From: an uncultured Clostridia bacterium
Lineage (GTDB): Bacteria; Bacillota; Clostridia; TANB77; CAG-508
Reading direction: 5' to 3'
Length of the DNA: 9,561 bases
NCBI GenBank assembly: GCA_949746285.1
Contig: CATJZH010000116.1
Coordinates: 1-9,561, forward strand
Shown here: one piece after another, positions 1 through 6,508 of the stretch
How positions within the stretch are numbered: position 1 is the first letter of the stretch
How the letters are laid out: each line of letters starts with the position of its first letter
The notes under the pieces: model-generated
Databases searched by the model: none
The model's input: the letters and a program-made list of their open reading frames with translations, nothing else
Told to the model about the DNA's origin: nothing
Program-made: the position numbers and the translations under genes

Positions 1-1
1 C

Positions 2-1312
2 AGAGCACATATATTAGAAGGTTTAATAATTGCAATTGATAATATAGATGAAGTAATAAAAATAATTCGTGAATCTTATGATGATGCAAAAGAAAGATTG
101 ATGGAAAGATTTAAATTAACAGATATACAAGCACAAGCTATATTAGATATGCAACTTAAAAGATTATCTGGATTGCAAAGAGAAAAGTTAGAAGAAGAAT
201 ATGCAGAATTAATGAAATTAATAGCATATTATAAAGAAATACTAGCAAGCGAAAAATTAGTGTTTGATATTATAAAAACAGAACTTTTAGAAATAAGAGA
301 TAAATTTGGAGATGAAAGACTAACTAAAATTGCTCCAGCAGAAGGAGAATTTGAAGAAGAAGATTTAATAAAAGAAGAGCAAACAGTAATAGCTTTAACA
401 CGTTTTGGATATATAAAAAGAATGCCAATAGACACTTATAAGAGTCAAAAAAGAGGTGGAAAAGGAATTACAGGAATAGCAACAAGAGAAGATGACTTTG
501 TAAAAGAAATATTTACAGCCTCAACACATGATACAATTTTATTCTTTAGTAATAAAGGAAAGATGTATAGATTACGTGGATTTGAAATACCTGAAGCGGG
601 AAGAACAGCAAAAGGAACAGCAATAGTAAATCTACTTAACCTAGAGGGAGGAGAGAAAATTTCTGCAATTATTCCAATACAGAATTTTGCTGAAGGTAAA
701 TATTTATTAATGGGAACACGTTCTGGTTTAATAAAGAAAACAGCTTTAAAAGAATACGATTCAAATAGAAGAAATGGATTAATGGGAATAACATTAAAAG
801 ATGATGATGAACTTATAGATGTAAGAATGACAGATGGTCAAGATAATGTCGTATTAGTAACAAGAAAAGGTATGAGTATAACATTTGATGAAAAAGATGT
901 TAGACCAGTAGGAAGAACAGCTCAAGGTGTAATTGGAATGAGAGTTAGTGACGGAGATTATGTTATAGGAATGGAACCAATTATAAGTGGAAGTAAAGCA
1001 ACATTACTTGCAATTACTGAAAATGGTTTTGGAAAAAGAACAGAACTAGATGAATACAGAGTTCAAAACAGAGGTGGACATGGAGTTATAACATATAAAA
1101 TAACACCAAAAACAGGTGAAATAGTTGGAATAAAAATAGTAAATGGAACAGAAGATGTAATGCTTATAACAGACACAGGAACAATTATAAGAATGAATAC
1201 GGGAGAAATAAGTGTTCTTGGAAGGTCAACACAAGGAGTTACACTAATGAGGACAAACGATGGAAAAGTTGTAAGTATAGAAACAGTAAAAGAAGAAAAT
1301 GATGAAGAATAA
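2..1312 (+). CDS. gyrA: DNA gyrase subunit A, C-terminal part (5' end outside the window)
   Basis: GyrA is the DNA-cleaving and DNA-wrapping subunit of the type IIA topoisomerase gyrase, which introduces negative supercoils with ATP hydrolysed by GyrB. The reading frame is open from base 2, so about 437 residues are visible and the catalytic-tyrosine end lies upstream. The first residues (RAHILEGLIIAIDNIDEVIK) are the conserved coiled-coil arm of GyrA/ParC. The rest is the C-terminal beta-pinwheel, with a GyrA box (QKRGGKG, bases 446-466) and later degenerate repeats such as NRRNG and QNRGGHG. A real GyrA box distinguishes gyrase from topoisomerase IV ParC. The protein ends in a short acidic tail (EENDEE) before TAA. 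A hairpin terminator follows 13 bases after the stop. Identity is very secure; only the N-terminal part cannot be checked. Confidence 0.97.
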   Translation, partial: RAHILEGLIIAIDNIDEVIKIIRESYDDAKERLMERFKLTDIQAQAILDMQLKRLSGLQREKLEEEYAELMKLIAYYKEILASEKLVFDIIKTELLEIRDKFGDERLTKIAPAEGEFEEEDLIKEEQTVIALTRFGYIKRMPIDTYKSQKRGGKGITGIATREDDFVKEIFTASTHDTILFFSNKGKMYRLRGFEIPEAGRTAKGTAIVNLLNLEGGEKISAIIPIQNFAEGKYLLMGTRSGLIKKTALKEYDSNRRNGLMGITLKDDDELIDVRMTDGQDNVVLVTRKGMSITFDEKDVRPVGRTAQGVIGMRVSDGDYVIGMEPIISGSKATLLAITENGFGKRTELDEYRVQNRGGHGVITYKITPKTGEIVGIKIVNGTEDVMLITDTGTIIRMNTGEISVLGRSTQGVTLMRTNDGKVVSIETVKEENDEE

Positions 1313-1325
1313 TACAATAAATTAT

Positions 1326-1365
1326 AAAAATCTGGAGTGGAAAATTATGAACCACTCCAAATTTT
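1326..1365 (+). terminator. Intrinsic terminator-like hairpin after gyrA
   Basis: TGGAGTGG (1333-1340) and CCACTCCA (1352-1359) form a perfect 8-bp stem with an 11-base loop. Outside one mismatch it extends by AAAAT/ATTTT, so the 3' side runs into a short U-rich stretch (AATTTTATAT). It lies 13 bases past the gyrA stop. The U tract is modest, so partial read-through into the next gene is likely. No clear sigma-A promoter is seen between gyrA and the next gene. Confidence 0.7.
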
Positions 1366-1369
1366 ATAT

Positions 1370-1373
1370 GGAG
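1370..1373 (+). promoter_or_regulatory. Ribosome binding site that sets the start at 1379
   Basis: GGAG lies 5 bases before the ATG at 1379. The alternative in-frame GTG at 1337 has no comparable site and sits inside the gyrA terminator stem, so this site decides the start of the cysteine-cluster gene. Confidence 0.65.
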
Positions 1374-1378
1374 ATGAA

Positions 1379-1990
1379 ATGGATATATTAACATTAAAAT
1401 CAAAAGTAAAATTAGGTTGTACAAGATGTGAGAAATGTTGTATTTATAGAGGAGATATAAAAATAAATCCACTAACTGCATGCAGAATAAGTAAATATTT
1501 AAATATAGAATTAAATGAGTTTTTAGAAAGTTATACAGATAGATTAGAAAATTCCAAATTGGAAACAGTGTTGAAAACAACAGGAGAGTTACAAGAATGT
1601 GTTTTATATGATAAAAAAATAAAAGGATGTAGAATTCATGCTGTAAAACCAATGCAATGTGTAATGTTTCCATTAGTTCCAGAAAATTTAAAAAGAGATT
1701 ACTTTTATAATTCTAATCAGTGTATTTTTAAAGATGCAAAAGAAATAACGGTAAATGAATGGATAAATGGAAATAATAAATTATATAGCAGAAATAAAAA
1801 AATCTATATAGAGTGGATAAAGTTTTTGGAGTGGATAGAACCTAAATTAGTTAACGTTTCAAAGGAACAAATAGAAGAATTTTATAAAATACTTTTTAAA
1901 GAATATAATTTGAAAAAGTGGAATTTAAAAACACAGATGCTTAATAATATGTGGAAAGTTGAGAAATTGGTAAAGGAGAAAGTAAAATGA
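1379..1990 (+). CDS. YkgJ-type CxxCxxCC cysteine-cluster protein
   Basis: A 203-residue cytosolic protein with the cysteine pattern of the YkgJ/CxxCxxCC family, predicted to bind zinc or an iron-sulfur centre. The substrate is unknown. C14, C17, C20 and C21 form the CxxCxxCC cluster, and C74, C84 and C94 (CRIHAVKPMQC, then VMFP) make up the second half of the site; the IHAVKPMQC..FP block is typical of the family. The C-terminal 70 residues are basic and rich in tryptophan, with no recognised domain. The start is placed at the ATG at 1379 because it has a Shine-Dalgarno site and clears the gyrA terminator. An in-frame GTG at 1337 would add 14 residues encoded by the terminator hairpin. The gene overlaps the next by ATGA, so the two are probably translationally coupled. 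The family call is firm; the cellular role is not known. Confidence 0.85.
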   Translation: MDILTLKSKVKLGCTRCEKCCIYRGDIKINPLTACRISKYLNIELNEFLESYTDRLENSKLETVLKTTGELQECVLYDKKIKGCRIHAVKPMQCVMFPLVPENLKRDYFYNSNQCIFKDAKEITVNEWINGNNKLYSRNKKIYIEWIKFLEWIEPKLVNVSKEQIEEFYKILFKEYNLKKWNLKTQMLNNMWKVEKLVKEKVK

Positions 1991-2787
1991 GATTTACGAT
2001 ATTAACAGAAAATAGAGAATCAAATTGTAATTGTATAAATGAAGATGGTTTATCAATTTATATTGAATTAGAAAACAAAAAAATTCTCTTAGATGCAGGA
2101 ATAACAGATGCTTTTATGAAAAATGCGAAAGTTTTAGGTATTGATTTACAAGAAATAGATAAAATTGTTTTAAGCCATGGACATTGGGATCATGGTAATG
2201 GTCTTAAATATATTAATTTAAAAAAAACATTAATATTACATCCAGATGCATATACTAAAAGATATAGCTTACTAAGAAATATGGCATTTGGTGGAATTAA
2301 CCAAACAAGAGAAGAATTAAAGGAAAAGTTTGATTTAATAGAAACAAAAGAACCTTATCAAATTTTTGAAAATGTATGGTTTTTAGGACAAATAAATAGA
2401 AGATTTGAAGTACCAAAAGAAAATGCACATACAGTATTAGAAAATAATGAGAAAGATTACTTATATGATGATACAGGAATTGTTGTTAAATTAGAAAAAG
2501 GAATTGTAGTATTTTCATCTTGCTCTCATTCAGGAATAAATAATATCATAGAACAAGCAAAAGAAGTTACAAGAGATGATAGAATTTTAGCAGTTGTTGG
2601 TGGATTCCATTTAAAGAAATTAAATGAGTATACTAATAAAATAATAGAATATTTTAGTAGTAATAATATAAAAGTAGCATATATGGGGCACTGTACTTCT
2701 GATGAAGTAATACAAGAATTTAAAAACAAATTAAAAGGTACAACAAAAGTAACAACATTGTATGCAGGAGCAAAATTTGAAATATAA
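1987..2787 (+). CDS. MBL-fold metallo-hydrolase, COG1237 (dihydropterin/ribofuranosylaminobenzene phosphate synthase-like)
   Basis: A 266-residue soluble metallo-beta-lactamase-fold enzyme. The metal-binding motif HxHxDH is at residues 64-69 (SHGHWDHGNGL). Further conserved histidine sites are SCSHSG (H181), GGFHL (H208) and YMGHCT (H235). This set of motifs, with an LLDAG strand near residue 36, matches the COG1237 group. One archaeal member of that group is linked to an early step of methanopterin synthesis, but bacterial members are mostly of unknown substrate, so a pterin role here is only a family association. Translation starts at an ATG overlapping the stop of the upstream gene by 4 bp, with AAGGAG 8 bases before it. 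Coupling to a metal-binding cysteine-cluster protein suggests a shared pathway. The fold and metal binding are well supported; the substrate is not. Confidence 0.88.
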   Translation: MRFTILTENRESNCNCINEDGLSIYIELENKKILLDAGITDAFMKNAKVLGIDLQEIDKIVLSHGHWDHGNGLKYINLKKTLILHPDAYTKRYSLLRNMAFGGINQTREELKEKFDLIETKEPYQIFENVWFLGQINRRFEVPKENAHTVLENNEKDYLYDDTGIVVKLEKGIVVFSSCSHSGINNIIEQAKEVTRDDRILAVVGGFHLKKLNEYTNKIIEYFSSNNIKVAYMGHCTSDEVIQEFKNKLKGTTKVTTLYAGAKFEI

Positions 2788-2812
2788 AATGTAATATTAT
2801 GGAAGGAATAGA

Positions 2813-3982
2813 ATGAAACGATTATTAAGGGTAAGTTTGGATATATTAATAACATCAATAGTTCCAATAATATCATGGTTTTTATTAGGAATTATACTAG
2901 ATAATAATTTAATTAATATATTTTCATTAACATATCCATTACAATGTATAATGGGAATGACTCTATCAATATTTGCTACAGGAGCCAATATTAGTAGATA
3001 TAAAGATAAAAATAAAAATGCTGCAAACAACGGAGTTTTTTATGGGACTGTTTTTAGTATATTAATTTTTGGGTTTATATTTTTTAATATTGATAAATAT
3101 ATATGTTTTATGAATATGGATATAGAAACATATAAGACTTTTGGAGCATATTCAGTTATTCAAATTCTTTGTCAAACAGTTTTACATTTAATATTAATTA
3201 AACTTTATTATAAAGAAGAAAATAAAAAAGCTAATAAAATTGCACTATTATTTAATCTGATTAATTTTATAACTTTAATTGGTATAGCTCTTATTACAAG
3301 GAATCAATTTATAACTGCATTAATAACTATAATTGTAATTTTTAGTATAGATGTCATATTATTTATAAGAAATATTGGAAAAATTGATTTTAAAATTAAT
3401 TTAAAAAATTGTTTTAAATATAATTCTGTACAATTTAGTGTAAGCTTTATGTTTTTCTTAATATATTTATTTGGATTTAGTAATTCTTTTGAATATGGAG
3501 AAAAATATATGACAGCAATTACATTTGCTATATTAGTTACTGATATGCAATGGGATCTTACTGATGCTGTTAAAACAGTTGCAAAGGTAGATATAGCAAA
3601 GAAAAAGTTCAATTATAATGAACATTTAAAAAATGCGGTAAAATTATATTCTTTAATTATTTTGTCAGTGTTGATAATGTCACTTGTTGCTTACCCATTT
3701 TATAAACCAGACATAAATATTGTAAGTATATTTATATTTTTACATATAATAGATTTTATGTTAGGACCATTTATAGAAATAAAAATATGTTTTTTACAAT
3801 TAGAAGATTCAGCTATAAAGATGACATCAAATATGATAATTGCTTATGTAATTAGAACATTAGTATCACTTACACCAACACCTTTTTGTACAATAATAGG
3901 ACAAATGTGTTCAACTACATATGAATTAATTTGTACAAAAATAAATTATAGAAAATATGAGAACCAAAATATTAAAAAATAA
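2813..3982 (+). CDS. Multi-pass membrane protein resembling MATE/MOP-superfamily transporters
   Basis: A 389-residue integral membrane protein with roughly ten to twelve hydrophobic helices separated by short lysine/asparagine-rich loops. The layout (two helical halves joined by a basic loop around residues 190-200, with charged cytosolic turns such as SRYKDKNKN near residue 61) resembles MATE-type exporters or related MOP flippases. It is shorter than the usual 440-460 residues of MATE pumps and no diagnostic motif stands out. The ATG has a GGAAGG site 6 bases upstream and lies 25 bases after the MBL gene, so the three genes probably form one operon. It may export a small molecule made or modified by the upstream enzymes, but that is inference. 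It ends just before a strong inverted-repeat terminator. Membrane location is certain; the transporter family is a moderate-confidence call. Confidence 0.65.
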   Translation: MKRLLRVSLDILITSIVPIISWFLLGIILDNNLINIFSLTYPLQCIMGMTLSIFATGANISRYKDKNKNAANNGVFYGTVFSILIFGFIFFNIDKYICFMNMDIETYKTFGAYSVIQILCQTVLHLILIKLYYKEENKKANKIALLFNLINFITLIGIALITRNQFITALITIIVIFSIDVILFIRNIGKIDFKINLKNCFKYNSVQFSVSFMFFLIYLFGFSNSFEYGEKYMTAITFAILVTDMQWDLTDAVKTVAKVDIAKKKFNYNEHLKNAVKLYSLIILSVLIMSLVAYPFYKPDINIVSIFIFLHIIDFMLGPFIEIKICFLQLEDSAIKMTSNMIIAYVIRTLVSLTPTPFCTIIGQMCSTTYELICTKINYRKYENQNIKK

Positions 3983-3986
3983 AAAG

Positions 3987-4040
3987 AATACCACACTTAA
4001 GTTTTTTATAACTACAATAAAAAAACTTAAGTGCGGTATT
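3987..4040. terminator. Bidirectional terminator between convergent genes
   Basis: A long inverted repeat: AATACCACACTTAAG followed by six Ts (3987-4007) pairs with an A run followed by CTTAAGTGCGGTATT (4020-4040), leaving about a dozen loop bases. The one imperfect position is A opposite C when read on + but a G-U wobble when read on -. Past the hairpin on the - strand comes a T-rich run (CTTTTTATTTTTT), a good U tract for the helicase-loader operon. On the + strand the U run lies within the stem. It sits 4 bases after the exporter stop and 20 bases from the loader stop. Confidence 0.85.
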
Positions 4041-4060
4041 TAGTGAACATTTATATACTT

Positions 4061-5086
4061 TTAAGAAATTTCTTTTTTATTCTTTTTAAAACGTAAATCG
4101 TCTCCAAAAAATCTTAAAAATCTATAATTACCAGCTAATCTAGAGCCAATTCTAGTAGTATAAATTTTAAAAAGTTCATCAACATTTAGGTTAGTTGATA
4201 TAATAGTTTTTGTTATTTTATGATTTTGGTTAAGAAGTCTGGTGTTTATAATTGTAAATAGTTCTGTAATTTTAGTATCGGTGACTTTTTCTGTACCTAA
4301 ATCATCTATTATAAGCAAATCTACATTTAATATATTTTCATATAAATCAAATTTTGAATTTTCTCTTCCAAATTTTGCATCATTTATTTCATCAAACATT
4401 ACTGGTGCAGTTTGATATAATACGGTTTTTCCAAGTTTTAAAATTTCATTTGCAATACAATTCGTTAAAAAGGTTTTTCCTACTCCTGTACTACCAGTAA
4501 ATATAAGATTTTTTTCAGTTTGATCATCAAAATTTTCAATAAATGCTTTTACTTTCTCTTTAATGATTTGCATATTTTCACGAGGAGATAAATCAGATTT
4601 ATATTTTTCTTTATCAGGTTTATCTGAAAATGTGCGTATATTAAAACTTGAAAAGTTCTCTCTTTCTAAATTTCCCATATTAGATTTATTATATGCTACA
4701 TCAAATATTCTTTGTTTTAAACAAGAACACATTGTTGTAGTATTATCTTTGGTTATATATCCTGTATCTTTACACAATTTGCAATCAAAATGTGGATTAA
4801 GATATGAATTATCCTTTGATAGTTTTTTTATAAATTCGTTTTTTTCTTTTATTAAAGAAGTATTTTGTTTTTTTAATGTAGATAATAATTTTTCTTTTTC
4901 CTTAGGATTAGCTAACAAAATAGCTTTTGATGCTTGAATAGAATTTTTCGAAAGTTCTTCTTCAATTTCTAAAAGTCTAGGATTAACTTTCATTAAATCT
5001 TTTTTTCTACTTTCAGCTTCTAATATATATTTAGTTCTTTTTTCTTCATATTGGTGTAATATTTGCTTTAATAAAGAATTGTCCAT
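4061..5086 (-). CDS. dnaI: DnaI/DnaC-type AAA+ helicase loader
   Basis: A 341-residue ATP-binding protein of the kind that loads the replicative DnaB-type helicase onto DNA at origin firing and restart. Residues 1-95 are charged and helical, probably a coiled coil. A zinc-site-like cysteine cluster follows (C102xxC105...C120xC122), as in the helicase-binding N-terminal region of Firmicute DnaI. The AAA+ core has Walker A GSTGVGKT (198-205), Walker B LLIIDDLG (257-264), sensor-1 STN (297-299) and an arginine-finger-like TTRIGSRL (310-317). IstB transposition ATPases share the core but lack this cysteine cluster and long N-terminus. It lies 24 bases after the DnaD-family gene on the same strand, with an AAAGGA site 11 bases before its ATG, so the two form an operon. 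No truncation or odd residue is visible. Confidence 0.92.
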   Translation of the reverse strand: MDNSLLKQILHQYEEKRTKYILEAESRKKDLMKVNPRLLEIEEELSKNSIQASKAILLANPKEKEKLLSTLKKQNTSLIKEKNEFIKKLSKDNSYLNPHFDCKLCKDTGYITKDNTTTMCSCLKQRIFDVAYNKSNMGNLERENFSSFNIRTFSDKPDKEKYKSDLSPRENMQIIKEKVKAFIENFDDQTEKNLIFTGSTGVGKTFLTNCIANEILKLGKTVLYQTAPVMFDEINDAKFGRENSKFDLYENILNVDLLIIDDLGTEKVTDTKITELFTIINTRLLNQNHKITKTIISTNLNVDELFKIYTTRIGSRLAGNYRFLRFFGDDLRFKKNKKEIS

Positions 5087-5110
5087 TTTTTATTTTATCC
5101 TTTTAATAAA

Positions 5111-6064
5111 TTAATTATCATATAATGCTTCTAGGTTATCAAATGTGCTTTGAGTATATTCAAATGCGACTTTTTCTATTTGTTTTGTTTTTTTGTTTTT
5201 ATCTTTTATAGATTCTAAGTATGTATTAACTTCAGATGCAGTATGAAAATCTTTTTTGTGCCAGTCTGTTAGTAAAGTGTCTATATATTCAAATCTAACA
5301 TTATTATTTGAAGCAGCTTTTTTTAGTGCTATTTCAATAATTTCCATATTATATCCATAATTTTCAGTCCATTTAACAACATTTTCTTCTTCATATGTTG
5401 TTAAATTTCTATATAAGTTTAATTTTTTAGATATTTCTTTATTAAGACTTGTCCTTTTCTCTTGTTTTTCAAAATAATTTTCTAAATCATTAAATGTAGT
5501 TATTTTATTTTTACTCCATGCATCAGCAGTTGCTTGAACATAGTTTCTATGTAAAGCGCGTTTGTCATAAGCATAACTAAAAAGTGCAAGCATAACTTGT
5601 TCATCAAATCCATATTTATTAAACCATAAATCAATATCATTGTACCAAGATGGAGACATAACGCCTTGAAAAAACTGTGAATTAATGTTTTCAATAGCTT
5701 TAGCTCTATATTGACTTTGAGAACTTTTAATAGCATCTTCTGGAGAAGATGTTACTTTGGGACTATATAATTTTGCAAATTCTATTTCTTGGATATCGGA
5801 TAGAATGTAACCATCTGTTTTTTTTACTAAAATACCTTTTTCTTCCCAATATTTTATAGCATCTTGTACAGTTGGAAAGTCTAAAGATAACGTTTTTGAT
5901 AAGTCATTTATTTTGATTTCTTTATTATACTTAGATAAAAATAACATATAGAAATATACCTTAATAAAATCACCAGATGCTTCTGGTAAATATTCGGTAA
6001 AAAATACGTCTGGAATATCTGTACTAGAAAATATAAGTGATTTTTCATTATGTGATAGTTTCAT
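5111..6064 (-). CDS. DnaD/DnaB-family primosome protein with two DnaD-like domains
   Basis: A 317-residue replication-initiation protein. Residues about 28-100 look like a winged helix (KINDLSKTLS, then WEEKGILVKKTDGYILSD). Two copies of the DnaD-like C-terminal domain (DDBH2/DnaB_2) follow. The first is at about 135-200 (WFNKYGFDEQVMLALFSYA ... YVQATADAW) and the second at about 218-283 (WTENYGYNMEIIEIALKKA ... YIDTLLTDW), each with the helix plus Y..I...W pattern that binds DNA. B. subtilis DnaD has a single such domain, so this double-domain protein is closer to the DnaB-initiator type. A lysine-rich linker and a short acidic tail close it. The ATG has an AGGGG site 10 bases upstream. With the helicase loader just downstream, the pair likely recruits and loads the replicative helicase. 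The upstream gap carries a promoter and an inverted repeat. Confidence 0.88.
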   Translation of the reverse strand: MKLSHNEKSLIFSSTDIPDVFFTEYLPEASGDFIKVYFYMLFLSKYNKEIKINDLSKTLSLDFPTVQDAIKYWEEKGILVKKTDGYILSDIQEIEFAKLYSPKVTSSPEDAIKSSQSQYRAKAIENINSQFFQGVMSPSWYNDIDLWFNKYGFDEQVMLALFSYAYDKRALHRNYVQATADAWSKNKITTFNDLENYFEKQEKRTSLNKEISKKLNLYRNLTTYEEENVVKWTENYGYNMEIIEIALKKAASNNNVRFEYIDTLLTDWHKKDFHTASEVNTYLESIKDKNKKTKQIEKVAFEYTQSTFDNLEALYDN

Positions 6065-6109
6065 ATCAAAAGCGCCCCTTTTTTATTTTAATATATTTTC
6101 TTTCGTACA

Positions 6110-6137
6110 ATATGAAAAGATTATATCATTTTCATAT
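6110..6137. promoter_or_regulatory. 9-bp inverted repeat centred on the -10 box (operator-like dyad)
   Basis: ATATGAAAA (6110-6118) and TTTTCATAT (6129-6137) are perfect inverted copies separated by 10 bases. The spacer contains the whole extended -10 element of the dnaD promoter. A dimeric DNA-binding protein bound here would block RNA polymerase. The arms are AT-rich, so chance is not excluded in this genome. Confidence 0.45.
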
Positions 6138-6148
6138 CTTAAATACAA
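6120..6148 (-). promoter_or_regulatory. Sigma-A-type promoter of the dnaD-dnaI operon
   Basis: Read on the - strand there is a perfect TATAAT (6120-6125) preceded by TG and one base (extended -10, 6126-6128). A weak -35, TTGTAT (6143-6148), lies 17 bases further up. Transcription would start near 6113, giving a leader of about 50 bases before the ATG at 6064. The leader includes a small GC island (GGGGCGC) holding the Shine-Dalgarno site. Confidence 0.6.
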
Positions 6149-6200
6149 TAAGAAAATATAATAAAATTTTTAATATTTGAAAGGGCTGAAATAATATATA

Positions 6201-6500
6201 TTATTTGATAAACTCATTATTTTTATAGTAAAGGTAAGTATTTCGATTTTTAAAAAATTTAAATATATAACAAAAAACAGAAATAATACTTTCTTTATTA
6301 ACTCCTAAAATACTAATAAGAATGATTGGAAAGAAAAGAGAAATAAATACATAAATTTTAATATTCAAATTAGTAAAAAATTGGTTTACTAAAAAATAAA
6401 TTATAACTCCAATAATTGTATCTAATATAGCAGTAGAATACTCTATAAAACCTAGCAATTTGGGTTTGAAATTATAATTTTTTGGAAAAATAAAATGCAT
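6201..6500 (-). CDS. PrgI/VirB3-like conjugation membrane protein
   Basis: A 99-residue protein with the layout of PrgI-family (VirB3/TcpE-like) components of Gram-positive type IV secretion systems. It has a short N-terminal IFPKNY-type stretch, two adjacent membrane helices (about 22-44 and 47-66), and a cytosolic basic tail ending in a tyrosine-rich NRNTYLYYK. In conjugative elements this small protein sits in the inner-membrane platform and works with the VirB4 ATPase, whose gene usually follows directly or is fused to it. Here no VirB4 follows; dnaD comes next after 136 bases. An AGGAGG site, whose first bases overlap the stop of the VirB6-like gene, lies 4 bases before the ATG, so coupling is tight. 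The family call rests on topology, tail and gene order rather than a unique motif. Confidence 0.65.
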   Translation of the reverse strand: MHFIFPKNYNFKPKLLGFIEYSTAILDTIIGVIIYFLVNQFFTNLNIKIYVFISLFFPIILISILGVNKESIISVFCYIFKFFKNRNTYLYYKNNEFIK

Positions 6501-6508
6501 AAAACCTC

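Noticed and set aside
1239..1673. 144-codon open frame on the - strand
   Set aside because: It overlaps the end of gyrA and the cysteine-cluster gene in antisense, has leucine/tyrosine-rich low-complexity composition and runs through the terminator hairpin; it is a shadow of AT-rich coding DNA.
4563..4937. 124-codon open frame on the + strand
   Set aside because: It is antisense to the zinc-site and N-terminal region of the helicase loader, without a recognisable domain or ribosome site.
5500..5736. 78-codon open frame on the - strand in another frame
   Set aside because: It lies wholly inside the DnaD-family gene, whose domain motifs are intact in the main frame.
6189..6206. Perfect 18-base palindrome AAATAATATATATTATTT overlapping the PrgI-like stop
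   Set aside because: It is A/T only, with no following U tract; the local composition makes this likely by chance and it would be a weak terminator.
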